Shown here: piece by piece, positions 1 to 7,323 of the stretch
Layout: each line of letters opens with the position of its first letter
Position numbering within the stretch: the first letter of the stretch is position 1
The notes under the pieces: generated by a model
Told to the model about the DNA's origin: nothing
The model's input: the letters and a program-made list of their open reading frames with translations, nothing else
Database searches by the model: none
Made by a program: the position numbers and the translations under genes
Assembly: GCF_019396345.1 (NCBI RefSeq)
Contig: NZ_JAHKRM010000020.1
Coordinates: 1-64,000, forward strand
Direction: 5' to 3'
Length of the DNA: 64,000 nt
Source: Nonomuraea guangzhouensis
Lineage (GTDB): Bacteria; Actinomycetota; Actinomycetes; Streptosporangiales; Streptosporangiaceae

Positions 1-114
1 CTCGGCGATCACATCGGCGCAGTCGTCCGGGTGGTCGGTACGACGCCGGACATAACCGGAGACGGCTGCGTAGTGCCCCGCGTAGAGCTCTTCAAAGCGC
101 TGCCGGGGCTCCAC
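1..114 (-). CDS. ECF RNA polymerase sigma factor, N-terminal part (runs off left edge)
   Basis: Reading leftward from a GTG at 114 gives 38 codons with almost all third positions G or C. The peptide begins MEPRQRFEELYAGHYAAV and continues through YVRRR and DCADVIAE. This matches sigma-70 region 2.1/2.2 (F..LY..HY..V..YV.RR, then D..AE) of ECF sigma factors that recruit RNA polymerase core. A Shine-Dalgarno-like AAGGAAG lies just upstream, which favours this GTG over a GTG at 141. Only the first ~38 residues are inside the window, so the ECF group and any anti-sigma partner cannot be told. Confidence 0.72.
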   Translation of the reverse strand, partial: MEPRQRFEELYAGHYAAVSGYVRRRTDHPDDCADVIAE

Positions 115-444
115 TGCTTCCTTCTGGTTCAGGAATGTCACATGACAGTAAATGTCCGGCAACGTACGAGCGTGACAGCCAGAACACGGTGAACGTTTCG
201 CCGAAGTGAAGCGGCTCGCTGAGCCGAATCGGGTGCTGGAGCTCGTGGAGGTCGGAGTTGGCGTCACTGGGCATGGCGATGCCGGCTCCGGGCTGGGTTC
301 TGCGACAAGGTGATCTGAAATGTGCGTTATGGGGCGGGTGGTGGCCCAAGATCCCTCCACGCCTGGGCGGTGACGCCGATCGACCAGGCCATGCCGTCTC
401 TACGAGTATTCCGAAGATCCGTTCCCCATGAGACGTCACTCTGG
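115..444. other. Intergenic region between divergent sigma factor and membrane-protein gene
   Basis: About 330 bases without a convincing gene. A minus-strand open frame (roughly 92-276) can be read but it overlaps the sigma-factor start and resembles no family I know. No clear operator or terminator was seen. Confidence 0.35.
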
Positions 445-948
445 ATGAAACGCGGAACTGCCGAGTCGCTCTACGGCGGCCTGCACGACGCTCAGTCCTC
501 ACTTGATGACATCCGCCGACTCCAAGACACGACCAGGAACGAGATCGTCCGCCGTAGCTTCGCGATGCCCCGCGTGATCATCGTCGCACTCGGCCTCTTT
601 GTCAGCTTCGCCTCGATCGATCTGGAAACGCCGTGGCAGCTCATCGGCTGCGTGCTCGGATTCGGCCTGTACGTAGCAGTGGGCATCATTTACGAATATC
701 GGGCCTCGGTCCGGAGGCAGCCCAGCACCCGGGAGGTGCTGTACCACAGCACGGTGCTGATCGGCGTCTGCATGATCTTCGGTGCCGGGCGGATTCTCGC
801 TTTCGCGCTCCTCGACGCGCCCGCGCATGGTCTGATGTCGCAGGCCATGGTCGGCGCTGTCCTGGCGGCTCTCGCATATGTCGCGGCCGCGCCCATCAAC
901 CGTTCAGTCATGAGGTCGCTCGTCCAGAAGGGTAGCGGGCAGGGCTGA
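445..948 (+). CDS. Hypothetical four-helix membrane protein
   Basis: 167 residues. An N-terminal ~40-residue soluble, possibly helical stretch (MKRGTAESLYGGLHDAQ) is followed by four hydrophobic segments at about 48-65, 70-85, 103-120 and 128-148 and a basic tail, so it is an inner-membrane protein. The frame stays open upstream to 322, but codon use becomes poor there, so the ATG at 445 is preferred. Its TGA (946-948) overlaps the ATG of the following winged-helix regulator, indicating translational coupling; such membrane-protein/regulator pairs are frequent in actinomycetes. The function is unknown; it may be the target or ligand partner of the regulator. Confidence 0.75.
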   Translation: MKRGTAESLYGGLHDAQSSLDDIRRLQDTTRNEIVRRSFAMPRVIIVALGLFVSFASIDLETPWQLIGCVLGFGLYVAVGIIYEYRASVRRQPSTREVLYHSTVLIGVCMIFGAGRILAFALLDAPAHGLMSQAMVGAVLAALAYVAAAPINRSVMRSLVQKGSGQG

Positions 949-1265
949 TGGATCCGCAGTTCGACGAGTTCCTGCACGTACCGGCCAGGCTGTCGATCGT
1001 GGCGGTGCTGGCACCGGCCGACTGGGTGGACTTCGGCTTCCTCCGGGATTCGATCGGCACCAGCGACTCGGCCCTGTCCAAGCAGGTCTCCGCGCTGGTC
1101 GGCGCCGGATACGTCATGGTGCGCAAGAGTCAGGACAAGCGCGCGCGGCGTACGTACGTGCGGCTCACCCCGCAGGGCCGGGAGGCCTTCGTGCGGCACG
1201 CGGCGGCGCTGGAGCGGATCGTCGCGCTCGCCCGTGCGGTCAATGAGCAGCCCGCCGCCGAGTAG
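948..1265 (+). CDS. MarR-like winged-helix transcriptional regulator (HTH_27 type)
   Basis: 105 residues, the typical size for single-domain actinomycete winged-helix regulators. The region FLRDSIGTSDSALSKQVSAL (about 29-48) is the helix-turn-helix; GYVMVRKSQDKRARRTYVRL is the beta-wing with its DKR...TYV signature, and GREAFVRHAAALERIV is the dimerisation helix. It is a DNA-binding protein, probably autoregulatory, coupled by a one-base overlap to the membrane protein upstream. It lacks any effector domain, so the signal is unknown. Confidence 0.85.
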   Translation: MDPQFDEFLHVPARLSIVAVLAPADWVDFGFLRDSIGTSDSALSKQVSALVGAGYVMVRKSQDKRARRTYVRLTPQGREAFVRHAAALERIVALARAVNEQPAAE

Positions 1266-1304
1266 CAGCAGTCGCCCCCATGCAGAACTGCCCCGGCAAG
1301 GTTC

Positions 1305-1468
1305 GAGAAACGATCACTTCTCCTACGGGAAGCGATCAAGGAAGTACTCCCTCCGCCGCAGGTAGAACCTATTCGTGAACACCCCGCCTAGGGCCGTTCT
1401 TGAAACGGCTGGACTGAGGTTGACGGGATCCCGTCCGATCATCTGAATCGGACGGGATTTCGTGTTTT
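1305..1468 (+). repeat. Repeat element copy A: direct repeats, MNTPPR mini-ORF and hairpin
   Basis: Two near-identical 11-mers, GAGAAACGATC (1305) and GGGAAGCGATC (1327), lie exactly 22 bp apart. They are followed after 45 bp by a conserved stretch with GTGAACACCCCGCCTAGG (1375). A GTG-initiated mini-ORF 1375-1446 encodes 23 residues starting MNTPPRAVLE. Its end overlaps a 12-bp perfect stem (1428-1439 with 1447-1458) followed by TTTCGTGTTTT, which looks like a Rho-independent terminator. About 85% of bases from 1372 on match copy B. It sits downstream of the MarR-like gene, so it may also terminate that operon. Confidence 0.6.
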
Positions 1469-1778
1469 CCGAGGTCTTCGGATCGTTGGGCGGGCTGGTT
1501 CTGGCTCGTTTGGCGTTCGTGGCGAAGGGCGCTGGTGGTGTTGAGCCGCTGGGAGCGCGTGAAGGGCTGGCGGCCGGGCGTGCGGGACCGGTCGATCGGA
1601 GTAGCGCTGTCCGGTTGTCAACCCAGCAAATCAGACGCCCGGTGTCGGCTGTGGCCAGCAACGCCACCGTCTGTTCTCTCCAGTCCCGCAAGGCGGGCAG
1701 GGGCGATGCCACATCCTCTGGATCGTGAGGGTCGAGGTCTTTGCGCTTTCGGTCGCGATCTTCCGTTTTGGTGGTCAC
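1469..1778 (-). pseudogene. Possible decayed minus-strand coding remnant
   Basis: From a GTG at 1778 a leftward frame reads TTKTEDRDRKRKDLDPHDPE and then SPLPALRDWREQTVALL...TGRLICWVD. This is protein-like, but third-position GC is only moderate and the frame then degenerates into a Ser/Pro/Arg-rich tail running into repeat copy A. No family is recognised. It could be the N-terminal end of a lost gene that was divergent from the SDR gene at 1824. Confidence 0.2.
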
Positions 1779-1790
1779 GTCGGTTTTGCG

Positions 1791-1806
1791 TTCGAGCGCG
1801 CTCGAA
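1791..1806. promoter_or_regulatory. Perfect 16-bp palindrome upstream of SDR gene
   Basis: TTCGAGCGCGCTCGAA is a perfect palindrome 17 bases before the SDR start codon. Its size and position suit a TetR- or MarR-type operator. No intact regulator gene is adjacent, so the binding protein is unknown. Confidence 0.45.
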
Positions 1807-1823
1807 GGCATAGCGTCCCCGCT

Positions 1824-2684
1824 ATGACGACACAGACCTGGATCATCACTGGCGCGTCCCGCGGGTTCGGACGCGCACTGGCGGAGTCGGCGCTCGCGGC
1901 GGGCGACCACGTGGTGGCGGCGGTGCGCCGGCCCGAGAGTGTGGCCGATCTGGAGGCCAAGTACCCGGACGACTGCCTGATCGCGAAGTTCGATGCCCGG
2001 GACATCGCCGCGGCCGCGGACCTCGTGCGCGACACCCTCGACCGCTTCGGTCAGCTCGATGTGCTGGTCAACAACGCGGGCCGGGCCGTGGTCGGAGCGG
2101 TCGAGGAGGTCAGCGACGCGCAGTTGCGCGAGTTGATGGATCTGCACCTGTTCGGCCCCGCCGCGCTCGTCCGGGCGGCGCTGCCCACGATGCGTGAGCG
2201 GGGCACCGGGACGATCGTGCAGATGAGCAGTCAGGGTGGGCGGACGTCGTTCCCCGGCGTGTCGGCGTACTCCGCGTCGAAGTTCGCCCTCGAAGGCTGG
2301 TCCGAGGCACTGGCCGGGGAGGTCGCGCCGTTCGGGATCCGGGTGATGCTCGTCGAGCCCAGCCGGTTCAGGACTGGTTTCAACGGGGGCGACGTGCTCG
2401 AGTTCGTCGAGCCGTCCGCGACCTACCGTGACTTGCTCGCCAACGTCCGTGCGGACATGGCCGGGACCGACGGCCGCCAGGAAGGTGACCCGGCTCGGGC
2501 GGCCGAGATCATCGTGTCCCTCGCGCACGGCGACGAGGTGCCGCTGCGGCTGCCGCTCGGGCGCGAGGCGGTCGAGCGTATCTCGCGTGCCTACCGGCGC
2601 GGCCTGGACGAGGTCGAGCAGTGGGCCGAGACCGCCCGCAGCGCCGACTTCGAGGGTGTCTCCGCATCGGTACGGCCCATCTAG
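1824..2684 (+). CDS. Short-chain dehydrogenase/reductase (SDR), classical type
   Basis: 286 residues, normal SDR length. The TGASRGFG glycine motif (7-14) binds NAD(P)H, NNAG follows strand 4, and SAYSASKFALEG supplies the catalytic Tyr and Lys (YxxxK), with the Ser in QMSSQGG. It is a cytosolic NAD(P)-dependent oxidoreductase acting on an alcohol or carbonyl substrate that cannot be inferred. The ATG at 1824 fits the family start; an upstream in-frame extension to 1725 crosses the palindrome and is unlikely. It stands alone, between repeat copy A and a decayed region. Confidence 0.9.
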   Translation: MTTQTWIITGASRGFGRALAESALAAGDHVVAAVRRPESVADLEAKYPDDCLIAKFDARDIAAAADLVRDTLDRFGQLDVLVNNAGRAVVGAVEEVSDAQLRELMDLHLFGPAALVRAALPTMRERGTGTIVQMSSQGGRTSFPGVSAYSASKFALEGWSEALAGEVAPFGIRVMLVEPSRFRTGFNGGDVLEFVEPSATYRDLLANVRADMAGTDGRQEGDPARAAEIIVSLAHGDEVPLRLPLGREAVERISRAYRRGLDEVEQWAETARSADFEGVSASVRPI

Positions 2685-2801
2685 GCTCGTGGCCATGGCC
2701 GCCGGCGATCTGATGACCAGGGCGCTCGAAGCGCTTGGGGACGACGGTCCGCTGTCGGTCGAGGCGCTGTTTGACCCGGTCACCAGCCCGGCACGCCGCA
2801 C

Positions 2802-3790
2802 TCAGCTCATGGCGGTGCTCCCTTCGCCGGCGAACCCCTTCACCCCGGACGCGATCGTGAATAGGCCCTGTTCCTGCTCGGCCGGCCAGCCATCGTCCAC
2901 CAGTCGCTTGAGCCGAGCGCGCATCCCCTCCACCTGGCCCCGGACATCCTGCTGACCCAGCGCCCGCACCACATCCCGCGCCCGCAGCGGCTTGACGGGC
3001 GTGGCTAAGCCCTCGGCGGCTGGCTGGTGTTGGGCTTGAGGGTGACATCGTCGGGGACGGGTTGTGGCGGCTGGTGGGTGCGCCGCGAGGAGTCGAGGAA
3101 GTGGTCGTTGGCGACGGCGACCATCAGGGTGGTCAGGATTGTCTGGGCGACACGGCCGTGGGCGAGCCGGTTCTTGCCGAGGCGGCCGAGATCGCCGGGG
3201 TGATGGAGTGCTGGCGGCAGATCTTCGGCAGTTCGCTGGTCTTGGTGTCGGGGGCCGGTGGCAGAGTGCGGGGTTTTGCCGCCGAGTGAGCGGCTCGCTG
3301 CCGGGCGTCGGTCAGTTCGACCGCGGGTGGGGCGGCCGGGCTCGCGCTGGGGGGAGGCGGTCGAAGCGGGGCAGGTCCGGGATGGGGAGGTGCCTGCTGC
3401 TGGGCACTGGAAGTGGACGGCGCCGTCTGGGGTCGGGCTCTGTTTGAGACGCAGCAAGTACGGTTCTAGCGCGGTGATCAGCGCGGTGAGTTCTTGCGAT
3501 GGTGTGCGGATGGCGGCGTCGTCCAGGCCGGTGGCGGCGTGGGCGAGTCTGTCGGGGGCATCAGCGGGCAGGCCAGGCTGCCATCGATGAGCAGCGCGCC
3601 GTGGGCGCTGCCCTGCCGTAGGCGCGGTCGACGACGGCGAACGGGTGGGTGCGGGCGGCGACGGTGAGCGTTGCCGAGTAGCCGTAGGCGGGTGGGTCGT
3701 TTCCGGCCGAGTGGTGCCATCCTGCGGTGATCTCGGTGGAGGCGATCCCCGCCATGGCGTCCACGACACAGACCTTGCAGATTGCGCCAC
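2802..3790 (-). pseudogene. Decayed multi-frame coding region
   Basis: High GC3 protein-like segments lie in different minus-strand frames. From the right: VVDAMAGIASTEITAG...AARTHPFAVVDRAYGR (about 3764-3590), then HGALLIDGSLACP in another frame, then ATGLDDAAIRTPSQELTAL and EPYLLRLKQSP in a third, and finally LRARDVVRALGQQDV...GMRARLKRLVDDGW ending at a TGA (2802-2804). At least three frame changes are needed to join them, so this is a broken gene or two. The last segment looks like the C-terminal winged helix of multi-copy actinomycete mobile-element-associated hypothetical proteins (from memory, unverified). Transposon or plasmid relic is a guess. Confidence 0.45.
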
Positions 3791-3824
3791 GCGGGTCAGG
3801 AATGGGCCCTCTGCGTCTGCCGGG

Positions 3825-4352
3825 TCAGCAGTCGCTGATCTCCCGGCACGTTTCGGGCGCCTCCGCCATTGTGACGGCGGTGATCGCCCGGGCGGCGTCG
3901 CCGAGTGCGGCGAGCTGCTCGGGCGTCAGTGCGTCGACCACGAGACGACGGGCCTCTCGAACGTGACCAGGGGCGATCTCTTCGAGCCTGGCGAAGCCGG
4001 CGTCGGTGAGCCGCGCCTCCGTGTGCCGGCCACCGCGGTTGGGCAAGCTACGCCGCTCGACGCAGCCAGACCGCTCGAGCCGGGTGATCGCGTGGGAGAT
4101 TCGTGAGAGCGACCCCTGCGCCAATGCGGCCAGGTTGCTGAGCACCAGCGTGCGGTTGGGTGCGTCGGAGAGAGCAGCGAGCACGTGGTACTCGAAAACG
4201 TTCACGCCGGCATCGCGCTTGAGCTGTGCGTCCAGCGCGGGCGGCAGGGCCATGATCAAGGCGACCAGCGCTCGCCAGTCGCGCTGCTGGTCGGGCGACA
4301 GCCATGGCACGTCGTGCTCGGGGGTGGGTTCGCTGGGGGTATCGGTGCTCAC
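3825..4352 (-). CDS. MarR family transcriptional regulator
   Basis: 175 residues beginning at a GTG. The WRALVALIMALPPALDAQLK helix and FEYHVLAAL are the MarR dimer region. TLVLSNLAALAQGSLSRISHAITRL (about 68-92) is the winged helix, and RGGRHTEARLTDAG is the wing with its D/N-RG signature. It is divergent from the azoreductase gene at 4447; the 94-bp spacer carries two identical 16-bp palindromes, one near each start. This is the classical layout for a repressor of itself and of a redox-detoxification enzyme, relieved by quinones, azo compounds or oxidants (inference from family). Confidence 0.92.
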   Translation of the reverse strand: MSTDTPSEPTPEHDVPWLSPDQQRDWRALVALIMALPPALDAQLKRDAGVNVFEYHVLAALSDAPNRTLVLSNLAALAQGSLSRISHAITRLERSGCVERRSLPNRGGRHTEARLTDAGFARLEEIAPGHVREARRLVVDALTPEQLAALGDAARAITAVTMAEAPETCREISDC

Positions 4353-4371
4353 ACACCAACTCTACCGGTCA

Positions 4372-4420
4372 ACTTGAACATTCAAGTGCTGCGGCATATT
4401 GTCGACTTGAACATTCAAGT
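4372..4420. promoter_or_regulatory. Two identical MarR-type operators
   Basis: ACTTGAACATTCAAGT occurs exactly twice, at 4372-4387 and 4405-4420. Each is a 7-bp inverted repeat around CA, and the copies are 33 bp apart (about three helical turns), so two dimers would sit on the same DNA face. They lie between the divergent MarR and azoreductase genes and are the obvious binding sites of the MarR protein. Confidence 0.82.
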
Positions 4421-4446
4421 GGCACTCATCTATCAGGGGGAACCCC

Positions 4447-5088
4447 ATGTCCGTGCTCCGTGTCGACGCCACCATCCAGGGCGACCGCTCCGCCAGCAGC
4501 GCACTCGCCGACCTCGTCCTCGACGAACTCGTGGTCGCCCGCCCTGGGGTGCCGGTGGTACGGCGTCACCTTGGTCAGGACCCGCTGCCCGCGCACGTCT
4601 GGGAGGCCGCAATCTCCGGCCTTTACCTTCCGGAGGCGGCCCGCACCGCCGCGCAGCGCGAGGCGGTCGCCACAGCCGAGCGGATCGCCACTGAGTTGCA
4701 GCAGGCGACGAGCGCCGTGCTCGCGCTGCCGCTCTACAACTTCGGCGTTTCGCAGCACGCGAAGACGTGGATCGACCTTGCGATCGCCGGCACGCCCGAG
4801 GGCATCCGCCTGCTTGAGGGCACGCCGACCGTCCTGGTCACCACTCGCGGCGGCGCCTACGGCCCCGGCACCCCGCGCGAGGGCTGGGACCACAACACCG
4901 ACTTCTTGCGCCGGATCCTCGTCGACATCTGGGGCGCCGACCTTACGGTCGTCGAGCGCGAGTTCACGCTCGTCGGCGTGAACCCGGCCCTCGACGAGTT
5001 CACCGAGTTGGCGGCGACCATGCACAAGGCCGCCGAGGAGGCAGCAGGCGAGGCCGGAAGGGTACTCGCTGCCCGGCGCGCCGCCTGA
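4447..5088 (+). CDS. azoR: FMN-dependent NADH-azoreductase / flavodoxin-fold NAD(P)H oxidoreductase
   Basis: 213 residues, the usual length of the AzoR/AcpD family. MSVLRVDATIQGDRSASSALAD is the first strand and phosphate-binding loop for FMN. LPLYNFGVSQHAKTWID is the family signature (P.YNF..P..LK.W.D), here with SQHA in place of the usual PxxL. TTRGGAYG is the third flavin-contacting loop. It would reduce quinones or azo compounds with NAD(P)H in the cytosol. It is divergent from the MarR gene and very likely repressed by it through the duplicated palindrome. Confidence 0.9.
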   Translation: MSVLRVDATIQGDRSASSALADLVLDELVVARPGVPVVRRHLGQDPLPAHVWEAAISGLYLPEAARTAAQREAVATAERIATELQQATSAVLALPLYNFGVSQHAKTWIDLAIAGTPEGIRLLEGTPTVLVTTRGGAYGPGTPREGWDHNTDFLRRILVDIWGADLTVVEREFTLVGVNPALDEFTELAATMHKAAEEAAGEAGRVLAARRAA

Positions 5089-5230
5089 CCCACCACCTCG
5101 CCCCCTTCATCCACCGCCTGGCCCGCGGTCATTGATCAGACGACAAGAGCAAGGCTGACCTGGAACAGGCACATCCATACATAACGGTCCGCATGCCCGA
5201 CGCAGCACGCTGAACCCCGGAAGCTCCGCT

Positions 5231-5394
5231 GGGAAACGATCACGCGCAACTTGGGAAGCGATCTTTGGCAGGGCGTCATGGTCACTGCTCAACCACACTC
5301 GTGAACACCACACCCAGGGCCGTTCTTGAGACGGCTGGACTGAAGTTGACGGGATCCCGTCTGATCGTCGAGATCAGGCGGGATCTTGTCGTTT
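5231..5394 (+). repeat. Repeat element copy B: direct repeats, MNTTPR mini-ORF and hairpin
   Basis: GGGAAACGATC (5231) and GGGAAGCGATC (5253) repeat at 22 bp, then after 45 bp comes the conserved core beginning CTCGTGAACACC (5298). The GTG at 5301 opens a 46-codon frame ending at 5441, starting MNTTPRAVLETAGLKLTG. A 14-bp stem (5353-5366 with 5372-5385) followed by TTGTCGTTT lies inside it. A smaller GCCGT...ACGGC hairpin precedes it, as in copy A. It separates the azoreductase terminus from the DUF6506-like gene at 5481 and fills most of the 390-base gap. Confidence 0.62.
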
Positions 5395-5480
5395 CAGCGG
5401 TGGTCGGTCCGGACAGCGACCGTGTCCTCGTTGCCGGTTGATTTGACCTCAAGTTTGGTTGAGGGGAAAGGCTCCTGGAT

Positions 5481-6053
5481 ATGAGCGAAGACAAGGTGAT
5501 CATTTATGAGGAGGCCGGCGCCGACCCGTCGATCGACGTCATGACCGTCCAGAACGGCAGTGGGCGTACGCGCGTACGGGCCATTGGCGAGCCAGGGCAG
5601 ATGGTAGACCTCGTATCCCGGTTGGTCACCGAAGGGGTGGACCAGGTCGAGCTCTGCGGCGGGTTCGGCGCGGTCCGGCACGCTGAGGCCGGCCGGGCGG
5701 TCGGCGGTGAGGTGCCGGTGGGGGCCGTCTACTACGGGTTCGAGTCGCTGACGGGCGTGGCCTCCTACAAGGCGCGTTTCGCGGCGGGGGAGACACTGTC
5801 GGAGGCGTTCATCATCGTGCACGAAGGTGCCGATCCGGCGGTCGACGTGGTGGTGCACGAGAAGGGTGACGGCGGCAGGACGACTCTCGTCGCGGTCCCC
5901 GACGAGACCGTCGCCGGCGAGGTGGCCGGGAAGATGGCGAGCGAGCTGCAACTGATCGAACTGTACGGAGGATCCGGGCCCGAGGCCACCGAACCGGTCA
6001 TACGCGCCGTGGACAGCCGGGTGCCGGTCGGCGTCACCGCATACCGGCGGTAG
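5481..6053 (+). CDS. Protein with tandem DUF6506-like domains
   Basis: 190 residues built from two similar halves. Residues ~5-90 (VIIYEEAGADPSIDVMTV...VELCGGFGAVRHAEAGRAV...VPVGAVYYG) and ~108-188 (AFIIVHEGADPAVDVVV...IELYGGSGPEATEPVIRAV...VPVGVTAYR) align motif for motif. Each half matches the layout I recall for DUF6506 (A.I..G.DP..., EL(C/Y)GG.G, VPVG). Single-domain members are about 100 residues, so this is an internal duplication. The function is unknown. An ATG at 5481 with GGAAAGG upstream is used. Repeat copy B lies immediately upstream and could attenuate its transcription. Confidence 0.72.
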   Translation: MSEDKVIIYEEAGADPSIDVMTVQNGSGRTRVRAIGEPGQMVDLVSRLVTEGVDQVELCGGFGAVRHAEAGRAVGGEVPVGAVYYGFESLTGVASYKARFAAGETLSEAFIIVHEGADPAVDVVVHEKGDGGRTTLVAVPDETVAGEVAGKMASELQLIELYGGSGPEATEPVIRAVDSRVPVGVTAYRR

Positions 6054-6065
6054 AGGACGGGGCGC

Positions 6066-6725
6066 TCACACCGTCCCAGCGGGAAGTCCGCCGTCGACTC
6101 CGACGTGGTCGACGCCTCGGGATGCGGCCTCCCAGACGAACCCGTCGGGGTCGGTGAAGGGCCCGGCATCGCCGCCGATCACGATCCGGTGCGATCCGGT
6201 GCCCTCCTGGGAGACGCCGGTGTCCTTGGCGAGGGCGCGGCGCGGGTAGAGCGCCAGCGTGACGGCCGACGACGGGGTGTCGAACTCGACGTACTTGCCG
6301 CCGAAGCTCTTGGCCACGGCCAGGCCGCGCTCGACGTAGAACCGCCTGCTCGCCTTGACGTCCACCACGCCCAACAGGAGCGCGACCTGATCGATGTGCC
6401 GGGCGGCAGGTCCGGTGTCCTTCTTCTTCGAGGACGCGATCTTGCAGATCGTCCCATCCGGGGCGCGTACGACGCCGCCGTAGCCCCAGAACCCCTTCGT
6501 GGCAGGCTTCAGCGTCCTGGCGCCGGCATCGAGGGCGGCACTGACAAGGGCATCGACGTTGCCCGGCTGGGAGGCCACGAGGGACAGCGCGAACCCGCGG
6601 AAGCCGGTCGTCGCCGCGTCGGAGGCGCGTACGTTCACGTAAGCGCCCAGACCGAAGGCTTCGTAGAAGGTGCCCGCGACCGTGGGGTCGGGAACTTCCA
6701 GGTTGACGGATTCGAAGGAGGTCAT
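6066..6725 (-). CDS. VOC/glyoxalase-fold protein, two domains
   Basis: 219 residues with two vicinal-oxygen-chelate modules. The first (MTSFESVNLEVPDPTVAGTFYEAFGL ... APDGTICKIASS) and second (IDQVALLLGVVDVKASRRFYVERGL ... FTDPDGFVWEAA) each have the beta-alpha-beta-beta-beta pattern with DPDG near the end. The metal-ligand positions are not the usual His/Glu set throughout, so it could be a bleomycin-resistance-like binding protein or a small-molecule lyase/dioxygenase. AGGACCTGCC lies before the ATG at 6725. It shares strand and 80-bp spacing with the VOC gene at 6806, probably one operon. Confidence 0.85.
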   Translation of the reverse strand: MTSFESVNLEVPDPTVAGTFYEAFGLGAYVNVRASDAATTGFRGFALSLVASQPGNVDALVSAALDAGARTLKPATKGFWGYGGVVRAPDGTICKIASSKKKDTGPAARHIDQVALLLGVVDVKASRRFYVERGLAVAKSFGGKYVEFDTPSSAVTLALYPRRALAKDTGVSQEGTGSHRIVIGGDAGPFTDPDGFVWEAASRGVDHVGVDGGLPAGTV

Positions 6726-6805
6726 GGCAGGTCCTTTCAGCAAGGTGGGTTCGTCGTCTTGCCGGCGGCCGCTACGCCGCGGATATGGCAACGACAGGTC
6801 GGCAC

Positions 6806-7162
6806 TCACTGGTCCTGCAGGAGGCCGAGGACATTGCCGTCGGGGTCGATGACGGTGGCCACCAGACGGCCGCCACCGACGTCGTGCGCGGCCTCCTTGA
6901 CGGTGGCCCCCGCGGCGATCACCTCGGCCAGCTTCGCCTCGATGTCCGTCACGTGCCAGTAGGCCACCGGTGAGGTCATGCTCTGCGGCCCACCGCCCGG
7001 CACCAGCCCGATGTGCTGGCCCTCGGCCTCGAAGCCGACGTAGTAGGACGAGTCGGACTGCGGCTCCATGCCGAGCAGGGCGGCGTACACCGCCTTGGCC
7101 TTGGCCAGGTCGGACACGGGGTGCAGCACGGTCTTGATCCCGTGAGTGGAAGAACCGGTCAT
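6806..7162 (-). CDS. VOC/glyoxalase family protein
   Basis: 118 residues, a single glyoxalase-like domain: GIKTVLHPVSDLAKAKAVYAALLGMEP opens it, HIGLVPGG and SPVAYWHVTDIEAKLAEVIAAGA are the central strands, and VIDPDGNVLGLLQD closes it. The start is ATG 7162, preceded by AGGAG at 5 bases; a GTG two codons upstream (7168) overlaps that site. It is probably the first gene of a two-gene operon with the two-domain VOC gene. It faces the large LuxR-type regulator at 7324 across 160 bp, so that protein may control it. Substrate unknown. Confidence 0.87.
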   Translation of the reverse strand: MTGSSTHGIKTVLHPVSDLAKAKAVYAALLGMEPQSDSSYYVGFEAEGQHIGLVPGGGPQSMTSPVAYWHVTDIEAKLAEVIAAGATVKEAAHDVGGGRLVATVIDPDGNVLGLLQDQ

Positions 7163-7323
7163 GGTCACTCCTGTAGTCGTGGGTCACATCGACCCGCTGT
7201 GTGCGTATCCACAGCTTTCCTCCCGGCCTGGCCGGTCCACATCCGTGGCGACCACGGAACCGGACCACGGATCGACGGCACGGATCGAACACGGTGGTCA
7301 TTGCGGATTGGAGCGCGGAGGGG

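Noticed and set aside
1323..2801. A 492-codon minus-strand open frame across the SDR gene
   Set aside because: It is antisense to a textbook SDR with all motifs; its composition is the usual Arg/Gly/Pro-rich shadow of high-GC coding DNA. Only the part left of 1778 shows any protein-like sequence.
2695..2955. Plus-strand frame starting MAAGDLMTRALEALGDDGPL after the SDR gene
   Set aside because: The opening looks protein-like, but from about 2815 the minus strand carries the better coding signal (LRARDVVRALG...), and the plus frame then becomes Ser/Pro-rich without structure.
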